A stretch of 64,000 nt of DNA from Clostridia bacterium (GTDB taxonomy: Bacteria; Bacillota; Clostridia; Oscillospirales; Acutalibacteraceae): assembly GCA_017407755.1 (NCBI GenBank), contig JAFQVY010000001.1, positions 124,001 to 188,000 on the forward strand, read 5' to 3'. The translations under genes and the position numbers were made by a program. The notes under the pieces were generated by a model. That model ran no database searches and was not told the DNA's origin. It saw only the letters and a program-made list of their open reading frames with translations. This document shows, one piece after another, positions 56,017-64,000 of the stretch; within the stretch, counting starts at the first letter, position 1; each line of letters begins with the position of its first letter.

Positions 56017-56071
56017 TTATACTGAATATGACTTTGTATTAAATATCATTCATATATAAGGAGAATCTAAA

Positions 56072-56446
56072 ATGCTTACAAAAAGCGAAGAGCAAATCGT
56101 TGAGCTTATGTGGAACTGCGAAGAACCGCTGACAAGCTCTGAGATTATCAGAAACTCCGTGAACAAAACTTGGAAAGACAGCTACGTTCACCTTCTGATA
56201 AACTCGCTGATGGAAAAGGGAATGGTTGAGGTTGCAGGTTTTAAAAAGGCAACCAAAAATTACGCCCGAACCTTTAAACCCACTATGAGCCGTGAGGAAT
56301 ATCTGTTTTTGTCTTTGACCAAAAGCAAAAACTACAACGAAGCTCAGATACCCGCATTTTTTAAAACCTTTATTGCACAGACCTCGGACTTAGCACTTTT
56401 AGAGGAGCTTGAGGCGGCAATCAAAAACCGCAAGGCTGAGCTTTAA
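56072..56446 (+). CDS. Solo BlaI-like repressor
   Basis: A 124-residue BlaI-family winged-helix protein (KTWKDSYVHLLINSLMEKG recognition region) with no M56 partner next to it. It is followed 33 bases later by a LicD gene on the same strand. Its recognition helix differs clearly from the three paired BlaI proteins. It may control the LicD gene or act under one of the M56 sensors elsewhere. Confidence 0.8.
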   Translation: MLTKSEEQIVELMWNCEEPLTSSEIIRNSVNKTWKDSYVHLLINSLMEKGMVEVAGFKKATKNYARTFKPTMSREEYLFLSLTKSKNYNEAQIPAFFKTFIAQTSDLALLEELEAAIKNRKAEL

Positions 56447-56479
56447 AACTTTGCCGCAGTACCAAAAGGAGATTTTATT

Positions 56480-57526
56480 ATGAAAAAAGATGAAATACAA
56501 AATGAATTTTTAATAAGTACTGCGGCAGAAACAGCCTTTGAGGTATGCACAAGCTACACAGATGACAAAGACATTAAAAGCAGTATCGAAAAAAGGCTTA
56601 AAGATACCTTTGAGAAAAAACTTGAAGGCGACAAAAAGCTCAGAAAGCTTCAGAAAACCGAGCTTGAAATTCTTATGGAGCTTGACAGAGTTTGCCGAAA
56701 ACACAACTTAAGATACTATATCGTAGGCGGTACGTTAATCGGAGCAGTCAGAACAGGGGGATTTATCCCTTGGGACGACGACATTGATGTTTCAATGCCA
56801 AGAGAGGACTTTGACAAACTTCTCTCTTTAAAAGACGAGTTTTCCGAAAACTTTTTCTTGCAGACTCACAAAACCGAAAAGGAGTGTTACTTTTTCTATG
56901 CCAAGCTAAGAAAAAACGGCACCTATTTCGGCGAGGATAAATTTGAGCACACAGGCATTCACAAGGGTATATTTATGGATATTTTCCCCCTTGATTTTAT
57001 AAGCGACAAAGGCATAGTTCAAAAGCTTTGCTTCAAAAGCTTCAGCCTTATAAACGCCTTTATCTGCTCAAAGAAAAAGACCTCGGAGTTTCTTTACAAA
57101 AATATGAGCCTGCCCTTTATCGTAACTTTCAGGCTTATTCAGTGTATTCTTCCCCTGCCTTTGCTTTACGGCTTAAGAACCCTCATTGCCAAGCTTACAA
57201 AAGCCTTAAGCAACAAGCGACTTGTGGCAAGTTTAGCAGGCTTTCACGGCTACCCGAAAGAAATTGCTCCCTTTGAGCTTTGGGATGAGGGCACGGACAT
57301 AGAGTTTGAAGGCAAAACCGTACGTGCTCCCAAGGAGTACAAAACTTTGCTTTCTCACATGTTTGGCGACTATATGCAGCTCCCTCCCGTTGAAGAAAGA
57401 ATCAATCACACCGTGGCTGACGAAAACATTATCTTTGAGGGTGTTAAAAAAGAGGACTACAAGCCAAAATTCAAGAGAAAACGAAGCCACCGCTACTACG
57501 GCGTTGACTACGACATTATCAGATAA
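56480..57526 (+). CDS. LicD-family phosphotransferase
   Basis: A 348-residue nucleotidyl/phosphocholine-transferase-like enzyme. The LicD signature YIVGGTLIGAVRTGG and WDDDIDVSMPREDF is at about residues 77-107. It may add a phosphocholine or similar group to surface glycans or teichoic acid. The C-terminus is Lys/Arg-rich. It is preceded by AAAAGGAG and ends at a terminator. Confidence 0.92.
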   Translation: MKKDEIQNEFLISTAAETAFEVCTSYTDDKDIKSSIEKRLKDTFEKKLEGDKKLRKLQKTELEILMELDRVCRKHNLRYYIVGGTLIGAVRTGGFIPWDDDIDVSMPREDFDKLLSLKDEFSENFFLQTHKTEKECYFFYAKLRKNGTYFGEDKFEHTGIHKGIFMDIFPLDFISDKGIVQKLCFKSFSLINAFICSKKKTSEFLYKNMSLPFIVTFRLIQCILPLPLLYGLRTLIAKLTKALSNKRLVASLAGFHGYPKEIAPFELWDEGTDIEFEGKTVRAPKEYKTLLSHMFGDYMQLPPVEERINHTVADENIIFEGVKKEDYKPKFKRKRSHRYYGVDYDIIR

Positions 57527-57531
57527 CACAA

Positions 57532-57560
57532 AGCCCCGACGTTAAGTCGGGGCATTTTTA
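57532..57560 (+). terminator. Intrinsic terminator after LicD
   Basis: An 8-bp GC-rich stem (GCCCCGAC / GTCGGGGC) followed by ATTTTTAT. It overlaps the end of the convergent pyruvyltransferase gene. Confidence 0.85.
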
Positions 57561-59069
57561 TACCACTTTGGGCTCGGCTAAGAAAACCTCGCCTTTTTTA
57601 TAAACATATCTCGTGTAAGAGTGCATATTCGTAAAGTCAAATTTCTCTTTATACCTATTCTTTTCAAGAACCTTGGCACAGTCATAGTAGCTTACGGTTT
57701 CGCTGACAATTACAAAGGGCTTTATAAGCTTTCTCAGCTTTTTGCTGTGATAAACAGGCTTGCCCAAGCACATTGTACCCACCAAAAGAGGGTCGTCGGT
57801 AACGTAATAGTCAACATATTCTTCAAAAAATTCATTGTTAAGCTTAGGTGACTCTAAATTCGGAAGCCCATAGCACACCAGCTTTTTCTTAGACAAATCA
57901 CGCCTGCGGTTGTTTAAAAGCTCATTGGCAAAGGGTGCGAAAAAGTCTCTTACGCTTTTGTAGGCAGACTCCTTTTCTCTTTTTAAAACGCCCTCGCCGT
58001 AACCTTCACGCTGAGCTTTTTCAAGAGTGCTTACAATAAGCTCTGTATCCTTAAGCTGAGTATATTCCAAATACCTTTCACTGCAACCGATACTTTCGCC
58101 AAAAAACCTGAGTTTCTGGTTCCACACAAAGGCAACTGAAGGAATGCCCAGCGAAAAAGCAATGATATTGGCGTGCATTCTGCAAGCAATAAGTGAAGAA
58201 AAACCGGCAATATACTCAACAAGCTGTTTGGCGTTTTCCGCAGAAGGAAGTGCGATTTCCTCTCTTTTGTCTTCCTTGCCCATAAAAGCAATAAGGTCTG
58301 TTAAAAACTCCTCGTCCTGCCTTAGTCCGTTGGTAAAAAGCTTGTACTTAACGCCTTTTGCTTCAAGTGCCTTTACAATATTTGCCCAGATGTTAAGCAA
58401 ATCGTCTTTACCAATGGGCACGCCGTGGTCTTCAAAAAGACCGCCTCGTGCCACGCCTAAGCCTACAATATCAGAGTTTTCGGCCTTTTTGATTTTGTAG
58501 GTCTCACTTACCCATACGGCAGGGTCGGCAACTCTTTTTGACAAAACAGAACTGTCTTTTAGATAAGTTTCGTTAAGCTCATCGGAAAAATCACGACAGG
58601 TTATGTAACGGCTGGATTTGTTTTCCAGCATTGCCTTAAGGGTAACACAGCCTTCATGGTCTTGCTCATAACCCTCAAAGCCCATAGCGTTATACATAAC
58701 AGGAATACCGTAATGCTCGGCTCTGCTTGTAACCCTGCCCATTTCAAGGGGGAATTTCTCTGCCTTGTACTTAATAAATCCTCCGCCGGGAAACACCACC
58801 AAATCGCTGTTTCTTACTCTGTTAAGGCTCTTTTTATCCTTCTGACGGCGGATATCAAGGGTAGAAATCTTAATATTCTTAAGTCCCTCTTTTTTAGCAC
58901 ACTTTTTAATAAGGTACTTTACACAGTCCGAAATTACAACGTCGCCTAAATTTCTGCACTGCATCAAACCACACAAAAGCACCTTTGTGTCGGGCTCCAA
59001 TAAAAGAGCCTCCTCTTTTGTAAGCGGTGCAGGATTTACTTTTGTATTTAATTTTTTATCAGCAGTCAT
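57558..59069 (-). CDS. Polysaccharide pyruvyl transferase-family protein
   Basis: A 503-residue protein of the PssM/CsaB-like pyruvyltransferase family: MQCRNLGDVVISD opening, VVFPGGGFIKYKAEKFP, and ACRMHANIIAFSLGIPSVAF. A C-terminal ~130 residues beyond the core end in a segment of unknown role. It probably adds ketal-pyruvate to a surface polymer. The ATG at 59069 follows AAGGACG; one three codons earlier lacks a site. It follows the epimerase gene by 22 bases. Confidence 0.85.
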   Translation of the reverse strand: MTADKKLNTKVNPAPLTKEEALLLEPDTKVLLCGLMQCRNLGDVVISDCVKYLIKKCAKKEGLKNIKISTLDIRRQKDKKSLNRVRNSDLVVFPGGGFIKYKAEKFPLEMGRVTSRAEHYGIPVMYNAMGFEGYEQDHEGCVTLKAMLENKSSRYITCRDFSDELNETYLKDSSVLSKRVADPAVWVSETYKIKKAENSDIVGLGVARGGLFEDHGVPIGKDDLLNIWANIVKALEAKGVKYKLFTNGLRQDEEFLTDLIAFMGKEDKREEIALPSAENAKQLVEYIAGFSSLIACRMHANIIAFSLGIPSVAFVWNQKLRFFGESIGCSERYLEYTQLKDTELIVSTLEKAQREGYGEGVLKREKESAYKSVRDFFAPFANELLNNRRRDLSKKKLVCYGLPNLESPKLNNEFFEEYVDYYVTDDPLLVGTMCLGKPVYHSKKLRKLIKPFVIVSETVSYYDCAKVLEKNRYKEKFDFTNMHSYTRYVYKKGEVFLAEPKVV

Positions 59070-59091
59070 CCTGCACACGTCCTTTAATTTT

Positions 59092-60141
59092 TTAAATAAA
59101 GCTTAAAACCGTGCTTTTGAGTCCGTCCTTAAGCTTAACCTGAGGAATCCAACCTAAGGCTTCAAGCTTAGAGGTGTCAAGTCCCTTACGCTTGTAGTTA
59201 CAGTAGCCTGAGGTGTCTGTTGCCTCTTGATACACAACGTTTATATTTCTTTCAGGGAATAAATCAGAAATAAGCTTAGCCACGTCCCTTATAGCCATAG
59301 GCTCACGCTCGTTTGCAAGATTATAAGCCTCGCCGTTTTCACCCTTAAGCATTACAAGGAAAATTGCGGCAACGGCATCTGAAACATAACAAAAAGCTCT
59401 TTCAGCCAAGCCGTCGCTTTTCATAACGATATCCTGAGAATTTACGGCGTTAGTAATAAAGTCTGCCATAACTCTGCCGTCGTTACCAATAATCATACCG
59501 GGGCCGTAAGAATGGGCAATTCTAAGCACCGTAAATGGTATACCGTACTGCACCAAGTAGCTTTTAAGAATTGTCTCAGCCATTCTTTTGCTTTCGGGGT
59601 AGCAGGACCTTGCCTCAAGGGGGTCAAACACTCCCATATCGGTTTCTTTAACAAAGTCAACATCATCTACCTTGCCGTAAATTTCGCGGGTTGAAGGATA
59701 AACGATGTTTTCGATATTTTTCTTTCTTGCAAGCTCCAAAACATTAACCGTGCCCTGAGTGTTGGCGGCAATAATACCTGTAGGGTCATTTTTAATAAAA
59801 TAAGGGCTTGCGGCACCTGCGGCGTGGAAAATATAGTTTATGTCGCCCTCATACTCAATTGGAGTGCAAACGTCCTGAGCGATTATTTCAAAGTTTTCAT
59901 CATTAAGAAATCCCTTGAACTTCTCCTCAGCCTTATTTTTGCTTCGAACCAATGCAAGCACCTTGATGCCGTAGTTTTTCTCAATATTAAGATGCATAAG
60001 TGTAAGTGTAAAGTAATATGCAAGCATACCTGTAGCGCCTGTAACAAGCACAGTTTTTCCCTTCAATTTTTCAAAAGGAATATCACGGCTTATAAGGTCG
60101 TTCATATCAGCCTTTACAACGCTTTTTTCATAAAGAAACAT
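59092..60141 (-). CDS. NAD-dependent epimerase/dehydratase
   Basis: A 349-residue short-chain dehydrogenase: Gly-rich NAD motif VLVTGATGMLAYYF near residue 30, active site STREIYG and the YPESK pair (~185-189). It resembles dTDP/UDP-sugar 4,6-dehydratases and decarboxylases and likely makes a nucleotide sugar for a surface glycan. It forms an operon with the pyruvyltransferase gene. Confidence 0.87.
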   Translation of the reverse strand: MFLYEKSVVKADMNDLISRDIPFEKLKGKTVLVTGATGMLAYYFTLTLMHLNIEKNYGIKVLALVRSKNKAEEKFKGFLNDENFEIIAQDVCTPIEYEGDINYIFHAAGAASPYFIKNDPTGIIAANTQGTVNVLELARKKNIENIVYPSTREIYGKVDDVDFVKETDMGVFDPLEARSCYPESKRMAETILKSYLVQYGIPFTVLRIAHSYGPGMIIGNDGRVMADFITNAVNSQDIVMKSDGLAERAFCYVSDAVAAIFLVMLKGENGEAYNLANEREPMAIRDVAKLISDLFPERNINVVYQEATDTSGYCNYKRKGLDTSKLEALGWIPQVKLKDGLKSTVLSFI

Positions 60142-60307
60142 AACAATACCTCCTACTGGATATATACATATTTATCATAACACAATTATACTCTGTATGC
60201 AACGCCCAAAAATACATACAACAAAAATTGTGCACCATTTTTGGTTAAAATTCGCATAGAATCTACACAGTTTATATGTTAATATAAATGGCGAAGGAGG
60301 AATTAGT

Positions 60308-62356
60308 GTGAAAAAATTTATCTGTATCATACTTACACTTATTATGGCTTTGGGCACTCTTGGCATTACTGCAAGTGCCGCAAAACCACCTATTGAATAT
60401 CAGGAAGTTTCCTATATGCAGGAAAATATGCTTTATGTTCACGGCGTTAACAACGCTTGGGAAACTCAGGCTTGGCAGCATTGGCAGCAGCTTGACCTTT
60501 ACCGCGACTTTGACGAGGACGAGCAAAGGGATATGGGCGTTACACGCGAAGACGGTATCTCGAAAGAATATTACTTCTTCCTGCCCTCAGGTGCTGACAG
60601 TCAAGAGGTAGTTATTTTTAATACCTTCCCAAATTCAATTACCTTTAACGGTGAAGTTATCGAGTCCAAAAAAGCTACCACTGTTTACTACAGCACCGCC
60701 GATGATTTTACGGTTTTGGCAGACGGCAAGGAGTACACAGTAAGATTTAGAATGTCTGATGCAGAATCTGCAATTTACATCAACAATATGGACGCCGACG
60801 GCAACGGCACCGACCTTTTAACCTACCTTTCTCAGGATAAGGAAAACGACGCAAAGGCAACAGGCGCAATTGTAGACAGAGACGGTAACGTTGACAACAC
60901 TCCTATCAAAAAAATCAAGGGCAGAGGCAATACCACTTGGGATAAAGAAAAGAAGCCATTTAACGTAACCTATGAAGATGCTGTTATTATTGACGGTATG
61001 GAAAGCACCAAAAAGCTTTCGCTTCTTGCAAATTATCAGGACTCCTCTCTTGCCAGAAACAGAATCCTTATGGATATGGCAGATTTTGTAAAAATCCCCT
61101 ACTCCTCTGATTCACGCTTCGTTGACTTTTATATGAACGGCGAATATTTAGGTGCTTACCAGATTGCTCAGAAGGTTGATATCGGCAAGAATAACCTTGT
61201 AAAAGCAATTGACGACGACACCCACCTAAACGAAGACGGCACTCTTAAAGAGGAATTCCCCTTCTTGGTTGAGATCGATGCAGGCGCAAATAACACCGAC
61301 TACCACACCTACTCTTCAAAAGCAAAGTGCAACCTTACAGTAAAGGGTCCTGAGCTTGAAGAAGGCGACGACTACTATAGCGAAGTTCTTAAGGTTGTGC
61401 AGACAAAGTTTGATAAAATGTACACCGCAATTGTTCAGAATTCCGATGATTTAGAGGAGCTTGTGGACATTGACTCCATTGCACAGCTTGTGCTTATTAA
61501 CGAGCTGAGCAAAAACTGGGACGTTGGTATTTCAAGCTTTTACTTAACCTATATGGCTGACGAACAGGGCAACTACAAGTTCTTCGGCTCACCCTGCTGG
61601 GACTACGACAACTCTATCGGCAACGCCACAGGTATTAAGAGCGACCTTAACAGAATGGGCGTTAACGATTATGAAGAGCCTACAGGCTGGTGGACAAAGT
61701 ATAAGCTTAACTCAGGCGGCGGTTCGGGCAAAACAGGCAAGTACACCCTTCCCGGCTATGCCATGATGAATGAAACAATCTTTAATAGAATGGCTGAGAT
61801 TTGGTTTGAAGATTTTATGCCTGCTTTGGCATTTTTCAATACCGAAAATATTAGTGACAAAGAGATTTACTCCAAAGACGTTTACTACGATTACCTTGAA
61901 GAATCCGCCAAAATGAACTACGAAATGGGCTGGCGTATTAACACAGGCAACTGGATTTGCGACCATTCTGAGCTTTTAAACGGCACTTATAACAAAGAAA
62001 CAGGCATCTTTACTCCCGACTCTGAGGTTACAAAGTACGACACAACCACCTTTGAGGGCGAGTATCAGTATATGGTTGACTGGCTCAACACCCGTGCAGC
62101 TTGGCTGAGCTCTGAGTTTCACAAGTTGGTTTACAAGGAAATCCTCTTAGGCGACGCTAACCTTGACCAGAAGATAAACGTTAAGGATGCAACCCTTATT
62201 CAGAAGGCAATTGCAAAGCTTGAAAAGCTTGAGGGCGACAATTTCACCGCCGCTGACGTAAACGGCGACGAAAAACTTTCTGTTCAGGATGCTACAAATA
62301 TTCAGAAGTTTATTGCAAACTATGAAATCCCCTACAAAGTAGGCGAACCTGTTTAA
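60308..62356 (+). CDS. Secreted CotH-family kinase-like protein with type I dockerin
   Basis: A 682-residue protein. A Sec signal peptide (FICIILTLIMALGTLGITASAA) is followed by the CotH kinase domain: IKGRGNTTWD, NRILMDMA, MNGEYLGAYQIAQKVDIG, SPCWDYDNSIG. The C-terminal ~65 residues are a complete two-repeat dockerin (DANLDQKINVKDATLIQK, DVNGDEKLSVQDATNIQK), so it should bind a cohesin on a scaffoldin. It starts with GTG at 60308 after AAGGAGG. CotH proteins are protein kinases in Bacillus spores; dockerin-bearing ones occur in ruminococci and their substrate is unknown. Confidence 0.92.
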   Translation: MKKFICIILTLIMALGTLGITASAAKPPIEYQEVSYMQENMLYVHGVNNAWETQAWQHWQQLDLYRDFDEDEQRDMGVTREDGISKEYYFFLPSGADSQEVVIFNTFPNSITFNGEVIESKKATTVYYSTADDFTVLADGKEYTVRFRMSDAESAIYINNMDADGNGTDLLTYLSQDKENDAKATGAIVDRDGNVDNTPIKKIKGRGNTTWDKEKKPFNVTYEDAVIIDGMESTKKLSLLANYQDSSLARNRILMDMADFVKIPYSSDSRFVDFYMNGEYLGAYQIAQKVDIGKNNLVKAIDDDTHLNEDGTLKEEFPFLVEIDAGANNTDYHTYSSKAKCNLTVKGPELEEGDDYYSEVLKVVQTKFDKMYTAIVQNSDDLEELVDIDSIAQLVLINELSKNWDVGISSFYLTYMADEQGNYKFFGSPCWDYDNSIGNATGIKSDLNRMGVNDYEEPTGWWTKYKLNSGGGSGKTGKYTLPGYAMMNETIFNRMAEIWFEDFMPALAFFNTENISDKEIYSKDVYYDYLEESAKMNYEMGWRINTGNWICDHSELLNGTYNKETGIFTPDSEVTKYDTTTFEGEYQYMVDWLNTRAAWLSSEFHKLVYKEILLGDANLDQKINVKDATLIQKAIAKLEKLEGDNFTAADVNGDEKLSVQDATNIQKFIANYEIPYKVGEPV

Positions 62357-62370
62357 AATTTATTTACAAA

Positions 62371-62408
62371 TCCCCCTGCACAAAGCAGTGCAGGGGGATG
62401 CTTTTCAT
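62371..62408 (+). terminator. Intrinsic terminator after the CotH-dockerin gene
   Basis: An 11-bp stem (62371-62381 with 62388-62398), six-base loop, then TGCTTTTC. Confidence 0.8.
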
Positions 62409-62409
62409 A

Positions 62410-62438
62410 TTGACTTTTAGAGTAGAATGTACTATTAT
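62410..62438 (+). promoter_or_regulatory. Promoter of the GT2 gene
   Basis: TTGACT at 62410-62415, 17-base spacer, TATTAT at 62433-62438. Transcription should start about 62445, leaving a ~40-base leader with AAGGAAGG at 62470-62477. Confidence 0.7.
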
Positions 62439-62485
62439 AGTAATACAGTTTAACTGAGTGCACTGCACGAAGGAAGGTTTTTGCT

Positions 62486-63769
62486 ACGGATACCCTATTT
62501 TTAATCTGTGATGCTGTTATCACAGGCTTTTTTTCTCTATGTTACCTTTATCAGGTATTCTTTATAATATATGAACTGCTAAAAAAGAATAAAAATAAAG
62601 CAAATGCCAAACCGAAAAAGCTTCACAGGTTTGCAGTTGTTATCTGTGCCAGAAACGAGCAAAGCGTCATCGGCGGCCTTATTGACAGTTTAAAGCGTCA
62701 GAATTACCCTGAGGAGCTTATTGACATTTACGTTGTAGCTGACAACTGCTCTGACTATACTGCAAAGTATGCCGAAGCTTCGGGAGCAAAGGTTATTGAA
62801 AGGCACAACAAAAGCCTTATCGGCAAGGGCTATGCTTTGGACTTTGCCTTTAAAAAGCTTTTTAAAGAAGACGTTTATCACGACGCTTATCTTATTTTTG
62901 ACGCCGACAACCTTGTGGACAAGGACTTTATTAAGGAAATGAACCTTAAGCTTTGCGAAGGTTTTAAAGTTCTTACAAGCTACCGCAACTCCAAAAACTA
63001 CGGCACAAACTGGATTACCGCAGGCTATTCCCTTTCTTTTATCCGTGAGGCAAAGTACCTTAACAAAGCCCGTGAGGATTTAAAGCTTTGCTGTGCAATT
63101 TCGGGCACAGGCTTCTGTGTAAGCCGTGAAATTATCGAAAAAAACGGCGGTTGGAAGCATCATCTTCTGACCGAGGACATAGAATTTACCGTTGACTCTG
63201 TTATTGAGGGCGAAAAATTCGGTATAAGCGAAAAATCCGTGCTTTATGATGAGCAACCTGTTACCTTTAAAAGCTCTTGGAATCAGCGAATCCGCTGGAC
63301 AAAAGGCTTTTATCAGATTTTAGGGGAATACGGATTTAAGCTTTTAAAAGGTGTTTTCAAGGGCTCTTTCTCGTGTTATGATTTTTTAATCACCCTTTTT
63401 CCTGCATCTGCCTACACAATCTACAACTTTGTTAAATGTATCATAGAATGTGTTTACGGCGTAATTGCCTTTTCAAAAAACCTTGACCCCATTACCCTTA
63501 TCCAGAATTGCATCTGGCCCTTTGTAAGCTTTATTGCAATTATTTATTTCGTGTTCTTCTTTATGGGGCTTGTTACTATGATTACCGAGCACAGGGTTAT
63601 AAGAGCTACTAAAGCTCAGAAAATCCGCTCTGTTTTCACCTATCCGTTATTTATGATTACCTACTGTCCCATTGCCATTGCGGCTATTTTCAAAAAAGTA
63701 AGCTGGACTCCTATTCCCCACAACGTAAAGGCAACAATCGACGACCTTGAAGACGCCAAAACCCGCTAA
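62486..63769 (+). CDS. GT2-family glycosyltransferase; apparent ACG start
   Basis: Cytoplasmic-face membrane glycosyltransferase. Upstream of any standard start codon the frame stays open and codes for an N-terminal membrane segment (LFLICDAVITGFFSLCYLY), then FAVVICARNEQSVIGGL and the UDP-binding Asp loop DNCSD. The frame is open only from 62444 (a TAA precedes it). AAGGAAGG lies eight bases before the ACG at 62486, which makes ACG the best start; the first in-frame ATG (62837) is inside the catalytic domain. Later motifs are DADNLV, GTGFCVSREI, TEDIEF and QRIRWTKGFYQ. The C-terminal half has membrane segments. The length is about 427 residues. Confidence 0.75.
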   Translation, partial: TDTLFLICDAVITGFFSLCYLYQVFFIIYELLKKNKNKANAKPKKLHRFAVVICARNEQSVIGGLIDSLKRQNYPEELIDIYVVADNCSDYTAKYAEASGAKVIERHNKSLIGKGYALDFAFKKLFKEDVYHDAYLIFDADNLVDKDFIKEMNLKLCEGFKVLTSYRNSKNYGTNWITAGYSLSFIREAKYLNKAREDLKLCCAISGTGFCVSREIIEKNGGWKHHLLTEDIEFTVDSVIEGEKFGISEKSVLYDEQPVTFKSSWNQRIRWTKGFYQILGEYGFKLLKGVFKGSFSCYDFLITLFPASAYTIYNFVKCIIECVYGVIAFSKNLDPITLIQNCIWPFVSFIAIIYFVFFFMGLVTMITEHRVIRATKAQKIRSVFTYPLFMITYCPIAIAAIFKKVSWTPIPHNVKATIDDLEDAKTR

Positions 63770-63772
63770 AGA

Positions 63773-63806
63773 AAACCGCCTGATTTTTTCGGGCGGTTAG
63801 TATTTT
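63773..63806 (+). terminator. Hairpin after the GT2 gene, probable terminator
   Basis: Arms ACCGCC and GGCGGT, extended by further pairs, are followed by AGTATTTTTAT directly after the GT2 stop. Confidence 0.65.
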
Positions 63807-63894
63807 TATAAAATGTATTATATTTTTCAAATTTGTTAATAATCAATTCATACTAATGATTTATAATCTTACATTATGAAAGGAGCGATATGTA

Positions 63895-64000
63895 TTGCTT
63901 AATTTAAAAAACATCTGTAAGGAATATAAAATGGGCGACACCACCGTAAAGGCTTTGAAGGGTGTTGACGTAAGCTTCAGAGACAACGAGTTTGTTGCTA
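63895..64000 (+). CDS. ABC transporter ATP-binding protein, N-terminal part (runs off the window)
   Basis: About 35 codons from a TTG at 63895, nine bases after AAAGGAG. The opening LNLKNICKEYKMGDTTVKAL and GVDVSFRDNEFVA is that of MacB/LolD-type ATPases, which usually work with a MacB-like permease in export of peptides or lipoproteins. The Walker A motif lies beyond the window. Confidence 0.88.
   Translation, partial: MLNLKNICKEYKMGDTTVKALKGVDVSFRDNEFVA

Noticed and set aside
62440..62534. A riboswitch before the GT2 gene ending in a terminator
   Set aside because: The sequence from 62486 on reads as coding for the N-terminal membrane segment of the GT2 protein, and no known riboswitch consensus fits.
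1..64000. CRISPR arrays, insertion sequences and rRNA genes
   Set aside because: No regularly spaced repeats, transposase genes or rRNA sequences were found in the window.

Overview
The window looks like a chromosome segment of an anaerobic, spore-forming Clostridia member, probably Oscillospirales/Ruminococcaceae-like. The pointers are a forespore sigma factor gene (sigG), a McsA/McsB/ClpC/CtsR heat-shock operon, AdhE with a Rex operator, ThyX, T-box and SAM-I leaders, and two dockerin-bearing proteins typical of cellulosome-forming ruminococci. All assignments come from reading motifs and gene order; no database search was run.

Layout. 1-1.7 kb: a partial DJ-1/PfpI gene, then thyX overlapping tmk (dTMP synthesis). 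1.7-6.2 kb: a phage-derived cassette of a large tail/baseplate-like phosphoesterase, a GH25 muramidase with a half dockerin and an apparent AUA start, and a holin, with no other phage genes around it. 6.2-18.8 kb: uvrA, then the minus-strand series RNase J, gdpP, rplI, dnaB, tilS, hpt, ftsH. 19.1-21.7 kb: rnhA, a nifS/nifU iron-sulfur pair, nrdR. 21.8-26.9 kb: two tandem BlaI/BlaR1-like (M56) regulator-sensor pairs; a third pair is at 32.6-34.4 kb and a fourth, solo BlaI at 56.1 kb. 26.9-28 kb: sigG with a leader hairpin that contains its ribosome-binding site. 28-28.6 kb: tRNA-Leu, a structured tRNA-derived remnant, tRNA-Arg. 28.9-32.4 kb: a small-molecule kinase and adhE under a Rex site. 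34.4-37.6 kb: an rRNA methyltransferase, two cell-envelope genes and nnrD. 37.7-41.8 kb: T-box-controlled pheST, ireB. 42-45.6 kb: a lipoprotein, NusG_II/Gx-transporter/ExbD-like genes, SAM-riboswitch-controlled metK. 45.6-50.6 kb: mazF without an antitoxin, then clpC, mcsB, mcsA, ctsR. 50.8-55.8 kb: a membrane protein, lipid kinase, MATE exporter, beta-CASP nuclease-like protein, LOG protein. 56-64 kb: a surface-polysaccharide and extracellular region (LicD, pyruvyltransferase, epimerase, CotH-dockerin, a GT2 glycosyltransferase with an apparent ACG start, start of an ABC ATPase).

Most of the window is ordinary housekeeping DNA. The parts worth following up are the orphan lysis/phosphoesterase cassette with its odd start codon and promoterless position behind a terminator, the expanded BlaI/M56 signalling family with shared operator arms and an 88-bp perfect repeat, the RBS-sequestering hairpin before sigG, and the tRNA-derived structured element.
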